NCBI RefSeq assembly: GCF_028994805.1
Contig: NZ_JAJQQP010000010.1
Coordinates: 186,001 to 250,000, forward strand
From: Promicromonospora iranensis
Lineage (GTDB): Bacteria; Actinomycetota; Actinomycetes; Actinomycetales; Cellulomonadaceae
Length of the DNA: 64,000 nucleotides
Reading direction: 5' to 3'
The position numbers and the translations under genes were made by a program. The notes beneath the pieces were generated by a model. It worked only from the letters and a program-made list of their open reading frames with translations, did no database searches and had not been told where the DNA came from. Within the stretch, counting starts at the first letter, position 1, and every line of letters begins with the position of its first letter. Shown piece after piece: positions 25,369-35,586 of this stretch.

Positions 25369-26589
25369 ATGACCGAGCCGATGCCGCTTCAACCGCCTGC
25401 CCCCGCAGCCGAACCCCTCGTGCTGAGCGCACCCGACCCGGTCCAGCCCGTCGCCGCCACCCAGGCGCCCAAGATGGCGCCCAAGGTCGACCCCGCGGCG
25501 GCACCCGCGCTCGACCAGAAGGTCAGCACCTACCTCGACGGCCTGCTCAGCGCCGACACCAAGAGCCCCGAGTTCGCCAAGCGCGCCGACGACGTGCGCA
25601 CCATGGGCGACCAGGACATCCGCCAGGCCGCCGACTCCAGCAACCGCCTGCTCGCCACGCCCGTCCGCGCGCTCAAGGAGGGCGGCCTCGCCGACGGCTC
25701 CAAGGTGGGCCAGACCCTGCTGGAGCTGCGCCGCACCGTCGAGGACCTGGACCCGTCCGAGGCGAGCGTGGGCCGCAAGATCCTCGGGATCATCCCGTTC
25801 GGCGACAAGCTCCAGGACTACTTCCGCCGCTACGAGTCGGCCCAGGGTCAGCTCAACGCCATCATCCAGGCCCTCTACAACGGCCAGGACGAGCTGCGCA
25901 AGGACAACGCCGCGCTCAACCTGGAGAAGCAGAACCTCTGGGACACGATGGCGCGGCTCAACCAGTACATCTACGTGGCCGAGCGGCTCGACGCCCAGCT
26001 CTCCGCGAAGATCGCCGAGCTCCAGGTCGCCGACCCCGAACGGGCCAAGGCACTGTCCGAGGACGTCCTGTTCTACGTGCGCCAGAAGCACCAGGACCTG
26101 CTCACGCAGCTCGCGGTCTCGATCCAGGGCTACCTCGCGATCGACATCATCATCAAGAACAACATCGAGCTCACCAAGGGCGTCGACCGGGCGACCACCA
26201 CGACCGTCTCCGCGCTGCGCACCGCCGTCATCGTGGCGCAGGCGCTCGCGAACCAGAAGCTCGTGCTGGACCAGATCGGCGCGCTGAACACCACGACGTC
26301 GAACATGATCGCCGCGACGTCCAAGATGCTCGCCGACCAGTCGGCCACCATCCAGGAGCAGGCCGCGAGCTCGACGGTCGGCATCGAGCAGCTGCAGTCC
26401 GCGTTCGCCAACATCTACGCCACGATGGACTCCATCAGCGACTTCAAGAGCCGGGCGCTCGACTCGATGTCGCAGACCATCGGCGTGCTCGAGACCGAGA
26501 CCACCAAGGCCTCGGCGTACGTGGAGCGGGCACGGCGCACCAACACCGACGGCGTGGCGAGCGGTTCTCTCGACCTCAACACCCCGTGA
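25369..26589 (+). CDS. TelA/KlaA-family toxic anion resistance protein
   Basis: A 406-residue, mostly alpha-helical cytoplasmic protein of the TelA family (about 350-400 residues). After a Pro-rich leader of about 45 residues come the conserved stretches RRYESAQGQLNAII, LEKQNLWDTMARLNQYIYVAERLD and YLAIDIIIKNNIELTKGVDRATTTTVSALRTAVIVAQALANQ. Members are linked to tellurite and other envelope stress, but their biochemical role is unsettled. AGGAG precedes the ATG. It is the first gene of a ten-gene cluster with GlnX, GlnH and PknG, so here it probably belongs to a signalling or membrane-stress complex and not to tellurite resistance as such. Confidence 0.88.
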   Translation: MTEPMPLQPPAPAAEPLVLSAPDPVQPVAATQAPKMAPKVDPAAAPALDQKVSTYLDGLLSADTKSPEFAKRADDVRTMGDQDIRQAADSSNRLLATPVRALKEGGLADGSKVGQTLLELRRTVEDLDPSEASVGRKILGIIPFGDKLQDYFRRYESAQGQLNAIIQALYNGQDELRKDNAALNLEKQNLWDTMARLNQYIYVAERLDAQLSAKIAELQVADPERAKALSEDVLFYVRQKHQDLLTQLAVSIQGYLAIDIIIKNNIELTKGVDRATTTTVSALRTAVIVAQALANQKLVLDQIGALNTTTSNMIAATSKMLADQSATIQEQAASSTVGIEQLQSAFANIYATMDSISDFKSRALDSMSQTIGVLETETTKASAYVERARRTNTDGVASGSLDLNTP

Positions 26590-26609
26590 CGGCGGGCTCG
26601 GAGGCAGGC

Positions 26610-27185
26610 ATGAGCTGGTGGCGGCGACTCTTCGGCGGCGGACGCACCGAGGAAGCGGAGCAGACCGTCACGATCCCGGCCCCGCCCACCACCGAGCAGA
26701 TCGTGACATCCGTCGACGCCGTGCTGGAGCGTGCGACCGGCCGGGCGCCCGCCGCGGTGACCGCCCGGGTCCAGCGCGTGGCCGAGACCGTGCACGAGAT
26801 GGCGCCCCGCCTGGACCGGCTCGGCGCCGGCTCCCAGCAGGCGCACACGGTCGTCGCCACCGCGACCAGCTACCTGCCCGAGGCCGTCGACGCCTACCTG
26901 CGCCTCCCCCGTGACTTCGCCGACCGGCGGGTCGTGGACCGGGGCAAGACGTCGCTCATGATCCTGTGCGACCAGCTCGACCTGCTGGGCGCCACCATCG
27001 ACAAGATCTCCGACGCCGTGTCCCGCGCCGACGCCGTCGCCCTCGTGGCCCACGGCCGGTTCCTCGAGGAGAAGTTCGGCACCTCCGGCCTGACGCTCCC
27101 CGGCTCCGCACCGGGCTCGCTGCCCGCCCCCGGTACGTCCGGTCCGGGGACGACGGCGGGTCCCGCCCCCCTGGAGGCCCCGTGA
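26610..27185 (+). CDS. Small helical protein, XpaC-like partner of TelA
   Basis: A 191-residue protein beginning [11 protein letters not shown] and ending in a Pro/Gly-rich tail. The middle (about 60-155) is helical, with [13 protein letters not shown] and [22 protein letters not shown]. This arrangement resembles XpaC-type proteins, which are often encoded next to TelA-family proteins; the identification is by context and pattern only. It lies 20 bp after the TelA-like gene and overlaps the AAA ATPase start by 4 bp. Confidence 0.65.
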   Translation: MSWWRRLFGGGRTEEAEQTVTIPAPPTTEQIVTSVDAVLERATGRAPAAVTARVQRVAETVHEMAPRLDRLGAGSQQAHTVVATATSYLPEAVDAYLRLPRDFADRRVVDRGKTSLMILCDQLDLLGATIDKISDAVSRADAVALVAHGRFLEEKFGTSGLTLPGSAPGSLPAPGTSGPGTTAGPAPLEAP

Positions 27186-28591
27186 CCACCGCACTCGGCG
27201 CAGCGCTCGACGCTCTCGCCGCGACGGCCACCACCGTCGGTGTGAGCGGCGCGGCGGCGCGCGCCGAGGGGGAGCGACTGGCTGCTGCGGTCGCCGAGTC
27301 CTCCCCCGGCGCCCCGGCCGACTGGATCGCTGCCACGGGGCGTCCGACGTCGGGCGGCAGCCTGCAGCCGTTCTTCGACGCCGCGGTGGGCGCCCGCCGC
27401 TGGCGCTCCGCCCCGACCGACCTGCTCGCAGAGCTCGTCACCACCGGCTCGCCCCAGGCACAGCAGTATGCGGAAGTGCTGGCAACGGTCGTCGACGCCG
27501 CGGCCGCCCTGGGCGACCCCAGCATCAGCGCCATCGCGGCGGCCGAGGGCACCAAGGCGGTCCACCGCAGCGCGGCAGCAGGCCGCGACGCGGCACCGGC
27601 GTCGCCGCACGCGCCGGCACCCCTGCCGGCCACCCGCCCCTCCTCGACGCACTCAGGCGACTCCCGCGACCACCTCCCCTTCCCCACCGCGGAACGCGAG
27701 CGCACCGGACAGGCCGCGGGGCCCGAGGCCGCCCCTGCCGAAGTCCCCGAGCCCGCCGAAGAACGCACCCTGGAAGACCTCCTCGAAGAGCTCGACCAGC
27801 TCACCGGACTGACACGCGTCAAGGACGAGATCCGCCGCCAGACCGAGCTGCTGCGCATCGAGCGCCTCCGCGGCGAGGCCGGCCTGAGCGCCCCGACGCT
27901 GACGCGTCACCTGGTGTTCGTCGGCAACCCCGGCACGGGCAAGACGACGGTGGGCCGCCTCGTCGCCGGGATCTACCGCGCGCTGGGCCTGCTCGACAAG
28001 GGTCACCTCGTCGAGGTGGACCGCTCGGAGCTGGTCGCCGGCTACCTGGGGCAGACCGCCGAGAAGACGACAGCGGTGGTGGAGCGCGCCCTGGGTGGCG
28101 TGCTGTTCATCGACGAGGCGTACGCCCTGGCCGAGGACCAGTACGGCCGTGAGGCGGTGGATACCCTGGTCAAGGACATGGAGGACCACCGCGACGACCT
28201 CGTCGTGATCGTGGCGGGCTACCCGGGCCCGATGGCCCGGTTCGTGGCCACCAACCCGGGGCTGGAGAGCCGGTTCGCGCGCACCATCACCTTCGAGGAC
28301 TACTCCGGCGACGAGCTGCGACAGATCTTCGCGAGCATGGCCCGGGCCGCCGACTTCGAACCGGAGGCCGCCACGCTGGAGCGCTTCGACCGCCTCGCGG
28401 CCCAGCAGGCGCGCGGCGAGGGCTTCGGCAACGGGCGCTGGGCCCGCAATGTGCTTGATTCCGCGATCGCCCGGCACGCCTGGCGCCTGCGGGACGTTGA
28501 ACGACCGACGCTGGACCAGCTGCGCACGCTGGTCCCGGAAGACCTGGAGGATGTCGTGGACATCGGGACAGACAGCGAGGCCACCGCGTGA
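27182..28591 (+). CDS. CbbX/SpoVK-like AAA+ ATPase
   Basis: A 469-residue AAA+ ATPase. Residues 1-190 are Ala-rich and poorly conserved, probably a helical adaptor. The ATPase module follows: [23 protein letters not shown], Walker [10 protein letters not shown] (248-256), the pore-type segment [13 protein letters not shown], Walker [12 protein letters not shown], sensor 1 region [13 protein letters not shown] and arginine finger NPGLESRF. CbbX and the type VII protein EccA have this core. It probably remodels a partner protein, perhaps in the PknG circuit. The start is a GTG overlapping the previous stop; its own stop overlaps the glnX start. Confidence 0.9.
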   Translation: MTTALGAALDALAATATTVGVSGAAARAEGERLAAAVAESSPGAPADWIAATGRPTSGGSLQPFFDAAVGARRWRSAPTDLLAELVTTGSPQAQQYAEVLATVVDAAAALGDPSISAIAAAEGTKAVHRSAAAGRDAAPASPHAPAPLPATRPSSTHSGDSRDHLPFPTAERERTGQAAGPEAAPAEVPEPAEERTLEDLLEELDQLTGLTRVKDEIRRQTELLRIERLRGEAGLSAPTLTRHLVFVGNPGTGKTTVGRLVAGIYRALGLLDKGHLVEVDRSELVAGYLGQTAEKTTAVVERALGGVLFIDEAYALAEDQYGREAVDTLVKDMEDHRDDLVVIVAGYPGPMARFVATNPGLESRFARTITFEDYSGDELRQIFASMARAADFEPEAATLERFDRLAAQQARGEGFGNGRWARNVLDSAIARHAWRLRDVERPTLDQLRTLVPEDLEDVVDIGTDSEATA

Positions 28592-29928
28592 CCGCACCGC
28601 TGACGACGACGAACCCGGCCGCGGCAGACCCCGGGCCCAGCACCACAACCAGCACCACACCCGGCACCACGGCCGCGCCCGTCACGCCGGCCGGCCGTCT
28701 CCGGGCGGGTCTCGCGACCACTCCGGGCCGCCTGGCACTGGCCACGACGGTGGCCGTGGTGGCCTGCCTGCTCCTCGGGGTGACCGGATTCCTCGCCGGG
28801 AACGGCCAGTCCGCGGCGCTGCAGGACGCGCAGCGGGACGCGGCCCAGCTGGTGGGTACGCAGGAGCTGCGCAACGACCTGGTGTCGGCCGACGCGACGG
28901 CGACCAACGCGTTCCTCGTGGGTGGGCTGGAGCCGACGGAGGCACGCGAGCGCTACGAGACGAGCCTGTCCGAGGCCGCCGAGGCGGTGCCGTCCCTGGC
29001 GGCGACCGCGCGGGGCGCCGGGGAGGCCGCGGACCTCGCAGCGGTCGCCGACTCGGTCCAGCGGTACGCGGGTCTGGTCGAGTCGGCCCGGGCGAACAAC
29101 CGGCAGGGCTTCCCGGTCGGTGCGGCGTACCTGGACCAGGCGTCGGCGGCGCTGCGCGACGAGGTGCTGCCCACCATCGACGAGGTGGCGGTCTCCACGT
29201 CGCAGCGGGTCGACGCCGACATGGGTTCCGTCTCCCTGGCCCAGGCCCTCCTGCTGTTCGTGCTGCTGTCGCTGGTGGCTCTGGGCGCCGTCCAGCTCTG
29301 GCTCGCGCGGCGCACGCACCGCGTCCTGAACACCGGCCTGGCGGCCGCGAGCGTCGCCCTCCTCGTGGGCGGCGTGGTCGCGGCGGCAGCGGTGCTGGGC
29401 GGCAACGGCGTCGCCCGGTCCGTGGCAAGCGGCCCGTACGCGGCGACCGTCGCCACGTCGGAAGCCTTGTCGCTGGCCACGGACGCCAAGTCGATGGAGT
29501 CCTTCACCCTGATCAAGCGCGGGTCGGGGGGCGACTTCGAGGAGTCGTACCAGACGTCGCTCGCCGACGCCAAGGCCCTGCTTGCCGAGGCCGCCGAAGC
29601 GACCGACACCGGCTCCGACCCGCTGTCCCTCCTGAACGCGTGGGACGAGAAGCACACGGAGATCCGCGCGCTGGACGACGAAGGCAGCTGGGACGACGCG
29701 GTCAGGGCCGCGACGGCCACGGGCGACGACACGGCGGGCGCCGCCTTCACCGCGTTCTCCGACCAGGCCCACGCCGACGTCGAGGCCATGAGCGACGACG
29801 CGGTCGACCGGCTCGGCTCCGCGGCGACCACCGCGCAGGTAGCGGCCTGGATCGCCCTCGTGCTCGGGGTCGCAGGTGCCGTCGCCGCTGCCGCCGGGAT
29901 GAACGTCCGCCTGAAGGAGTACCGATGA
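28588..29928 (+). CDS. glnX: GlnX-like transmembrane sensor
   Basis: A 446-residue membrane protein with predicted helices at about 50-70, 217-240, 247-270 and 418-438. Between them lie two extracytoplasmic helical domains of about 150 residues each, of the kind seen in chemoreceptor sensor regions. In Mycobacterium tuberculosis, glnX-glnH-pknG is a conserved operon in which GlnX relays amino-acid binding by GlnH to the kinase PknG. Gene order, topology and length agree here. The N-terminal 40 residues are Thr/Pro-rich and cytoplasmic, and could hold phosphorylation sites. Both ends overlap neighbours by 4 bp. Confidence 0.85.
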   Translation: MTAPLTTTNPAAADPGPSTTTSTTPGTTAAPVTPAGRLRAGLATTPGRLALATTVAVVACLLLGVTGFLAGNGQSAALQDAQRDAAQLVGTQELRNDLVSADATATNAFLVGGLEPTEARERYETSLSEAAEAVPSLAATARGAGEAADLAAVADSVQRYAGLVESARANNRQGFPVGAAYLDQASAALRDEVLPTIDEVAVSTSQRVDADMGSVSLAQALLLFVLLSLVALGAVQLWLARRTHRVLNTGLAAASVALLVGGVVAAAAVLGGNGVARSVASGPYAATVATSEALSLATDAKSMESFTLIKRGSGGDFEESYQTSLADAKALLAEAAEATDTGSDPLSLLNAWDEKHTEIRALDDEGSWDDAVRAATATGDDTAGAAFTAFSDQAHADVEAMSDDAVDRLGSAATTAQVAAWIALVLGVAGAVAAAAGMNVRLKEYR

Positions 29929-30950
29929 GCATGCGCACCGCCCGCAGACCGATCGTCACCGCCCTCGTGGCGCTCGCCCTCGTCGGCACGACGGCGGCGT
30001 GCGCGCCCGAGCCGACCACGCACCTGCTCACCGGCGCGGCCGGGGTGGGTTCGACGGCGCAGGGGTCCACGCAGGAGTCGGCCCCCGAGGCCGCGACCGG
30101 CGGAGCGGTGCCCAGCACCGCCACCGCCGCCCAGGACTGCAGCGACGGGCGGCCCGCCGTCGCGTCCATGGCCCCCGGCGGCAGTCCCGAGGTGACGTCC
30201 GGCTCCACGATGGCGGCCATCCGGGAGCGCGGTGCGCTCGAGGTGGGAGTATCGGCGGACACGCTGCTGATGGGCTCGCGCAACCCGTTCACGGGCGACA
30301 TCGAGGGCTTCGACATCGACGTGGCCCGGCAGATCGCCGACGCGATCCTCGGCGACCCGGACAAGATCCGGTTCCGCGTGATCACGTCGGGTGACCGCGA
30401 GACGGTCCTGGCCGACCACGAGGTCGACATCGTGACGCGCGCCTTCACCATCAACTGCGACCGCTGGGAGAACATCGCGTTCTCGGCGGAGTACTACCAC
30501 GCGGGCCAGAAGCTCCTGGTGCCCTCCACCTCCGAGGTCACCGGCATCGAGGACCTCGCCGGGCAGCGGGTCTGCGCGCCCGAGGGCACCACCACCCTGG
30601 AGCGGCTCGGGGAGTGGGAGGGCGTCGAGGCGGTGCCGGCCGCCACCCACACCACGTGTCTGGTCCTGTTCCAGCAGGGTGAGGTGGACGCCATCACCGG
30701 CGACGACACGGTCCTGGCCGGCTTCGCCGCGCAGGACCCGTACGCGAAGGTCGTCGGCGACGCCGTGAGCGACGAGCCCTACGGCGTCGGCATCCCGTCC
30801 GACCAGCCGGACATGGTGCGGTTCGTCAACGGTGTGCTGGAGGACATGGTCTCCGACGGTCGGTGGGAGGAGTCCTACGACCGCTGGCTGGGCGGGGCGC
30901 TCGGCCCGGCGCCCGCCGCACCCACGCCCGTGTACGGACGGACACCGTGA
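29925..30950 (+). CDS. glnH: GlnH-like amino-acid-binding lipoprotein
   Basis: A 341-residue family 3 solute-binding lipoprotein. The signal peptide ends in TTAAC, giving a lipidated cysteine near residue 26; about 70 low-complexity residues follow. The binding core has ALEVGVSADTLLMG, GDIEGFDIDVARQIADAI and DIVTRAFTINCDRWENIAFS. GlnH of M. tuberculosis binds aspartate and glutamate and acts with GlnX to control PknG. No ABC permease or ATPase gene is adjacent, which supports a sensory role and not transport. Two cysteine pairs in the core may form disulfides. Confidence 0.88.
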   Translation: MSMRTARRPIVTALVALALVGTTAACAPEPTTHLLTGAAGVGSTAQGSTQESAPEAATGGAVPSTATAAQDCSDGRPAVASMAPGGSPEVTSGSTMAAIRERGALEVGVSADTLLMGSRNPFTGDIEGFDIDVARQIADAILGDPDKIRFRVITSGDRETVLADHEVDIVTRAFTINCDRWENIAFSAEYYHAGQKLLVPSTSEVTGIEDLAGQRVCAPEGTTTLERLGEWEGVEAVPAATHTTCLVLFQQGEVDAITGDDTVLAGFAAQDPYAKVVGDAVSDEPYGVGIPSDQPDMVRFVNGVLEDMVSDGRWEESYDRWLGGALGPAPAAPTPVYGRTP

Positions 30951-32050
30951 GCAGGACCGGACGTGCGCCGGCACCGCCCGGCGCCCTGGGGGTCGCGGCC
31001 GAGCCCGCGGAGCTCCTGAGCTACCTGTCGGACCTCCAGGCGTGGCTCGACGCGCGCCGTGCCGACCTGGACCGGCTCGACTCCGCGGCGCACCGCTCCG
31101 ACGAGAGCTCCGTGACGGCCGACGTCGTGCTGGCCCTGACCCTGTGGCAGGCGGTGCGCACGCGCACCGACGAGCTGGTCGCGGTGTGGGACTCCGGCCG
31201 CGCGGACGCTGTCGCGCGCGAGCGCATGTCCCAGCTGATCTGGGGCCGCCTGGGCGGCGACCCGGCCACCTCGCTGCTCTCCCTGGTCGACGCCGCGCGC
31301 CTCTGCGACGCGCAGGCGGACCAGCTCGCCACCCGCCTCTCCTTCGACCCGCACGCCGCCGACGTCACGGCCCGCCTGCGGTCCGTGGCCGCCGGGATCG
31401 TCCGGGCCGAGGACGCGGCGCACGCCTCCGCCGACACCGAGGACGACGCCGTCGTCGCCCGCCTGCGCGACCGGCTGGCGCGCCTCACGTCCGACGCCGC
31501 CCGGGGTGCCGACATCACCGGACCGCTCGGCGCGCTCGAGGACGACGTCGCGCGCAGCGAGCGGGACCTCATCGTGGCCACGGCACGCCGCCGGTCGCTC
31601 GCCAAGGACCGGGAGCGCGCCGTCGCGCTGCGCACCTCCCTGGCGGACCGGGCACCCGTGCTCAACCAGGTGGCGGACCGCTGCCGCCGGGAGATCGCCG
31701 ACCCGCCGCGGCTCGCCGTCCCGGACGTGGCCCGGCTCGGTGACGTGCCCACCGAGCCCGACCGGCTCACGACGTACGTCCAACGGCTGGGCGCCGTCGA
31801 ACGCGCGATGGAGAAGGTCGAGGACGCCTACACGGCACCTCTGCGCGAGCGCGCCGAGCTGCGCTACCGCGTCAAGAACCTGATGACGAAGGCCCAGGGC
31901 AACGGGCGGGCGGCGTCGTCCACCGTGAAGGCGGGCGAGGACGAGGCGCGCGAAGCGCTGGACGCCACGCCCTGCGACCTGGCCCTGGCACGGCACTTCA
32001 CCGAGCAGCTCGAGATGCTCGTGCGCGATCTCCCGGAGGGACACCGATGA
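30947..32050 (+). CDS. Unknown helical protein between GlnH and PknG
   Basis: A 367-residue, Arg/Ala/Asp-rich, predicted all-helical protein with no signal peptide or membrane segment. I recognise no domain. Long heptad-like stretches (SDLQAWLDARRADLDRLD near 25-45, then about 170-290) suggest a coiled-coil or septum-like scaffold. The C-terminal part includes YRVKNLMTKAQGNGRA. It overlaps both glnH and pknG by 4 bp, so it is made in step with them. The glnH-pknG junction in M. tuberculosis has no such gene, so this is an added component, possibly an adaptor between sensor and kinase. Confidence 0.75.
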   Translation: MSRTGRAPAPPGALGVAAEPAELLSYLSDLQAWLDARRADLDRLDSAAHRSDESSVTADVVLALTLWQAVRTRTDELVAVWDSGRADAVARERMSQLIWGRLGGDPATSLLSLVDAARLCDAQADQLATRLSFDPHAADVTARLRSVAAGIVRAEDAAHASADTEDDAVVARLRDRLARLTSDAARGADITGPLGALEDDVARSERDLIVATARRRSLAKDRERAVALRTSLADRAPVLNQVADRCRREIADPPRLAVPDVARLGDVPTEPDRLTTYVQRLGAVERAMEKVEDAYTAPLRERAELRYRVKNLMTKAQGNGRAASSTVKAGEDEAREALDATPCDLALARHFTEQLEMLVRDLPEGHR

Positions 32051-34329
32051 CGACACAGGCCTGCGCCGAGCCGGGCTGCACCGGCACCATCGAGGACGGC
32101 TACTGCAACGTGTGCGGCGCCCCCGCCGGCGGCAACCCCGCCGGCGGCGCGCTCGCCGCGGTGGCGGCCTCGTGGGGCGCCGACGACCCGACGACCCTGC
32201 GCGCCTCGGGCGGGATGCCTGAGATGTCGCAACCCTCCACCGGACGAACCAGCTCGTCCCGCCTCGCGTCCACGGCCCTGGGCTCGGCCCGCGTGGCGCC
32301 CGGCACCTACCAGACCCGGCGCGTCGGCACCGGCTCGACGCGGCTGCGCGGGCACCGGCTCGGCGCGGGCCTCACCACCGTGCCGCACACCCCGGTCGCC
32401 GACCCGCTGCAGGCCGTCATGACCACGCCCGAGCTCGCGGAGAACAAGCGGTACTGCCCCACCTGCGGCCAGCCGGTGGGCCGCGCCCGCGACGGCGTCC
32501 CCGGCCGCATCGCCGGGTTCTGCGGGCACTGCGGCGCGCGGTACGACTTCGCCCCCGCGCTCAAGGGGGGCGACCTCCTGGCCGGCCAGTACGAGGTGGT
32601 GGGCTGCCTCGCCCACGGTGGCCTGGGCTGGATCTACCTGGCGCGCGACCGCAACGTCAGCGGCCGCTGGGTGGTGCTCAAGGGCCTGCTCAACGCGGGC
32701 GACCGGGAGGCGTACGAGGCGGCGGTCGCGGAGCGCCAGTACCTCGCCGAGGTGGAGCACCCGCTCATCGTCGAGATCTTCAACTTCGTCCTGCACGAGG
32801 GCCTCGGCTACACCGTCATGGAGTTCGTGGGCGGCAAGTCGCTCAAGGACGTGCTCAAGGAGCGCCGCGACAAGGGCGGCGGGCAGGCCCGGCCGCTGCC
32901 CGTGGACCAGGCCATCGCGTACATCCTCGAGGTGCTGCCCGCGTTCAGCTACCTGCACGACCACGACCTGCTGTACTGCGACTTCAAGCCGGACAACATC
33001 ATCGCCCAGGGCGACGGCGTCAAGCTGATCGACATGGGCGGCGTACGCCGCACCGACGACATGACGTCGGCCATCTACGGCACCATCGGCTACCAGGCGC
33101 CCGAGGTGGCGGAGATCGGGCCGTCGGTGGCGTCCGACATCTTCACGCTCGGCCGGACCCTGGCCTCCCTGGTGCTGGACTTCCGCGGCAACACCACCGT
33201 GTACCAGTCGTCGTTCCCGCCGGTCGCCGAGACCCCCGTCTTCCAGAAGTACGACTCCTTCTACCGCTGGCTGGCCAAGGCGTGCGCGCCGGCCCCCGCC
33301 GACCGCTTCGCGACCGTCGACGAGGCCCGCGTCCAGCTCCTCGGCGTGCTCCGCGAGGTGGTCGCCACCGACAAGGGCCCGGGGTACACCGCCACGACGT
33401 CCGCGGAGTCGGTCCTGTTCGGTGTACCGCCGCTCGACGGCGCCGACGGGGCGCTGGGCTGGCACGAGCTCCCCGTGCTCAAGGTGGACTCCACCGACCC
33501 GATGGCGTCCTGGCTGGCCGGCGTGAACGTCGCCGACCCGACCGCCCGCATGGTCGCGCTCTCCGGCGCCACGGAGCCCACCGTCGAGGTACGGCTCGCC
33601 CTGGCCCGGGCCGCCATCGAGGCCGGCGACCTCGGCCGGCTGCGCGAGACCGTCGCGCAGATCCTCGAGCACGACCCCTGGGAGTGGCGCGCCGCCTGGA
33701 TGGAGGGCCTCGGGCACCTCTCGGCGGGCGACCCGGCAGCCGCCCGCGCCTCGTTCAACGCCGTCTACGGGCAGGTGCCCGGCGAGCCCGCGCCGAAGCT
33801 CGCGCTCGCCACGGTCTGCGAGGTGTCCGGCGAACCCGGCGTCGCCGAGCAGCTCTACGGCATCATCGCGCGCGCCGACTCCAACTACACCGGTGCCGCC
33901 GCATTCGGCCTCGCCCGCGTCCGGGCGGGCGGCGACGACCTCGACGGCGCCCTCCGGGCGCTCGACCTCGTCGGACCCACCCGGGGCTCCTTCCCCGACG
34001 CCCGCCTGCGGCGGGCCCGGCTCCTCGTCGGTGCGCGGCGCACCCTGCTCGACCTGTCCGACGCCGTCACCGGGCTCGACGACGCCCACGTCCCCGACCG
34101 CCCGAAGGCCGAGGTCACCGTCGACGCCCTCTCCGGCGCGCTCGGCCTGGTCACCCGCGGCGGTCCCGACCCGAGCGTGCGCGTGGCCGGCGCCGAGGCC
34201 ACCGAACCCGCCCTGCGGGACCGGCTCGAACAGGCCCTGCGCGCGCTCGCCCGCCTCACCGACGACCGCTCGGAGCGCGTGGCGCTCGTCGACCGGGCAA
34301 ACTCCGTACGGCGGTGGACCATGCGTTGA
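32047..34329 (+). CDS. pknG: Serine/threonine protein kinase PknG
   Basis: A 760-residue soluble kinase. The N-terminus carries a Cys4 ribbon (C6, C11, C20, C23), then a rubredoxin-like element with CPTC (137-140) and CGHC (159-162). The kinase domain (about 178-440) has the ATP lysine in VVLKGL, catalytic loop YCDFKPDNII and IDMGG in place of DFG; relatives have DLG. The C-terminal 270 residues form TPR-like helices. PknG in mycobacteria and corynebacteria phosphorylates the FHA protein GarA/OdhI to control 2-oxoglutarate and glutamate metabolism. The extra N-terminal ribbon is unusual. Upstream GlnX and GlnH supply the input. Confidence 0.94.
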   Translation: MTTQACAEPGCTGTIEDGYCNVCGAPAGGNPAGGALAAVAASWGADDPTTLRASGGMPEMSQPSTGRTSSSRLASTALGSARVAPGTYQTRRVGTGSTRLRGHRLGAGLTTVPHTPVADPLQAVMTTPELAENKRYCPTCGQPVGRARDGVPGRIAGFCGHCGARYDFAPALKGGDLLAGQYEVVGCLAHGGLGWIYLARDRNVSGRWVVLKGLLNAGDREAYEAAVAERQYLAEVEHPLIVEIFNFVLHEGLGYTVMEFVGGKSLKDVLKERRDKGGGQARPLPVDQAIAYILEVLPAFSYLHDHDLLYCDFKPDNIIAQGDGVKLIDMGGVRRTDDMTSAIYGTIGYQAPEVAEIGPSVASDIFTLGRTLASLVLDFRGNTTVYQSSFPPVAETPVFQKYDSFYRWLAKACAPAPADRFATVDEARVQLLGVLREVVATDKGPGYTATTSAESVLFGVPPLDGADGALGWHELPVLKVDSTDPMASWLAGVNVADPTARMVALSGATEPTVEVRLALARAAIEAGDLGRLRETVAQILEHDPWEWRAAWMEGLGHLSAGDPAAARASFNAVYGQVPGEPAPKLALATVCEVSGEPGVAEQLYGIIARADSNYTGAAAFGLARVRAGGDDLDGALRALDLVGPTRGSFPDARLRRARLLVGARRTLLDLSDAVTGLDDAHVPDRPKAEVTVDALSGALGLVTRGGPDPSVRVAGAEATEPALRDRLEQALRALARLTDDRSERVALVDRANSVRRWTMR

Positions 34330-34448
34330 GCGGCCCGCCGAACCGGAACCGGTGCACCGAGGCACCGAACGGTGATCCGCTCACGGTGATCCGCTGAAAG
34401 ACAGTCGCGGGGTGCGAACCCTGACGAGGCAAGGAGACCGACCCAGAC

Positions 34449-35561
34449 ATGAGTGCCGACGACAGTAGCCTCGCCCGCTGCCCCCACTGCGGAGAGAACG
34501 CGGCGCCCCGCGCCAGATTCTGCGAGAACTGCGGCACGCCGCTGGGCACCACCGCGGCGACCAGCCCCTCCGAGGTGACCCTCGAGCTGGCGCCCACCGT
34601 CGTGGACCCGGACCCGGCGACCGGCGACTCCTCCGCCCGCCGGTCCTGCGGGGCGTGCGGCGGCACCATCGCCCCGGACGGGTACTGCGCCGACTGCGGA
34701 ACGCCCGGCCAGTCCGAGCGCGACCACTTCGAGGAGCGCCCGGCCGACTGGGTCGCGGGCGTCTGCGACCGGGGTGTGCGCCACGCACGCAACGAGGACG
34801 CGATGGCGCTCGCCGCGGGCAGCACCTTCGCGGCCCTCGTGGTCTGCGACGGCGTGTCCAGCGCCCCCGACTCCGACGTCGCCTCGCTCGCCGCGAGCCG
34901 GGCGGCACGGGACGTGCTCGTCGCCTACGGGCCGGAGGGGTCGAGCTCCGTGGAGGGCGCCACCAGCCGGCGCATCGCCGGCTGGACCGACGCGATGGTC
35001 GCCGCGTCGCGCGCGGCGGGCCAGGCCGTGCGGGGCGCCGCGGAACAGCTCGCCGCGACGAAGGGCACGAACGTGACGGACGACCCGCCGTCGTGCACCT
35101 TCGTGGCCGCCGTCGTGGACAACGGCCTGATCGTCGCGGGATGGCTGGGCGACTCCCGCGTGTACTGGCTGCCGGACTCCGGGCAGGCCGAGCAGCTCAG
35201 CGTCGACGACTCGTGGGCCCAGGAGATGATCGCGGCCGGGGTGCCGCGCGCCCAGGCAGAGACGTCACCCCAGGCGCACGCGATCACGCGGTGGCTGGGT
35301 CCGGACGCGCCGGACACCGACGCACGCTGCGCGGCCACCGTCCCGGCCGGGCCGGGCTGGCTCCTGGTGTGCTCCGACGGCCTCTGGAACTACTGCTCCG
35401 ACGCGCACGAGATGAGTGACCTCGTGCAGCGGTTCGCCACCTCCGGCGACCCGCACACCACGGCCGCGGCGCTCGTGCGCTGGGCCAACGCACAGGGCGG
35501 GCGGGACAACATCACCGCTGCGCTCGCCCGTGTCTCCCCCGCTGCCACCGAGCAGCGATAG
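34449..35561 (+). CDS. PP2C-type Ser/Thr phosphatase with zinc ribbons
   Basis: A 370-residue metal-dependent phosphatase. Two zinc ribbons come first: CPHCG...CENCG (residues 12-33) and CGACG...CADCG (about 68-86). The PP2C domain follows, with RHARNEDAMAL, VVCDGVSSAP, GWLGDSRVYWL, VCSDGLWNYC and GGRDNITAAL, so the metal-binding aspartates are present. It should remove phosphates placed by PknG. AAGGAG precedes the ATG. A 119-bp gap after pknG may hold a secondary promoter; I see no strong terminator there. Confidence 0.9.
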   Translation: MSADDSSLARCPHCGENAAPRARFCENCGTPLGTTAATSPSEVTLELAPTVVDPDPATGDSSARRSCGACGGTIAPDGYCADCGTPGQSERDHFEERPADWVAGVCDRGVRHARNEDAMALAAGSTFAALVVCDGVSSAPDSDVASLAASRAARDVLVAYGPEGSSSVEGATSRRIAGWTDAMVAASRAAGQAVRGAAEQLAATKGTNVTDDPPSCTFVAAVVDNGLIVAGWLGDSRVYWLPDSGQAEQLSVDDSWAQEMIAAGVPRAQAETSPQAHAITRWLGPDAPDTDARCAATVPAGPGWLLVCSDGLWNYCSDAHEMSDLVQRFATSGDPHTTAAALVRWANAQGGRDNITAALARVSPAATEQR

Positions 35562-35586
35562 CCTGCCGTTACCGAGAGGAGCCACC

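Noticed and set aside
25369-26589. Tellurite-resistance operon
   Set aside because: Only the TelA-family gene is present; no TerB, TerC, TerD or TehA/B gene lies nearby, and the context is PknG signalling.
31864-34365. 833-codon antisense frame over pknG
   Set aside because: The sense strand encodes an unmistakable PknG; the antisense product is low-complexity and unrelated to any family.
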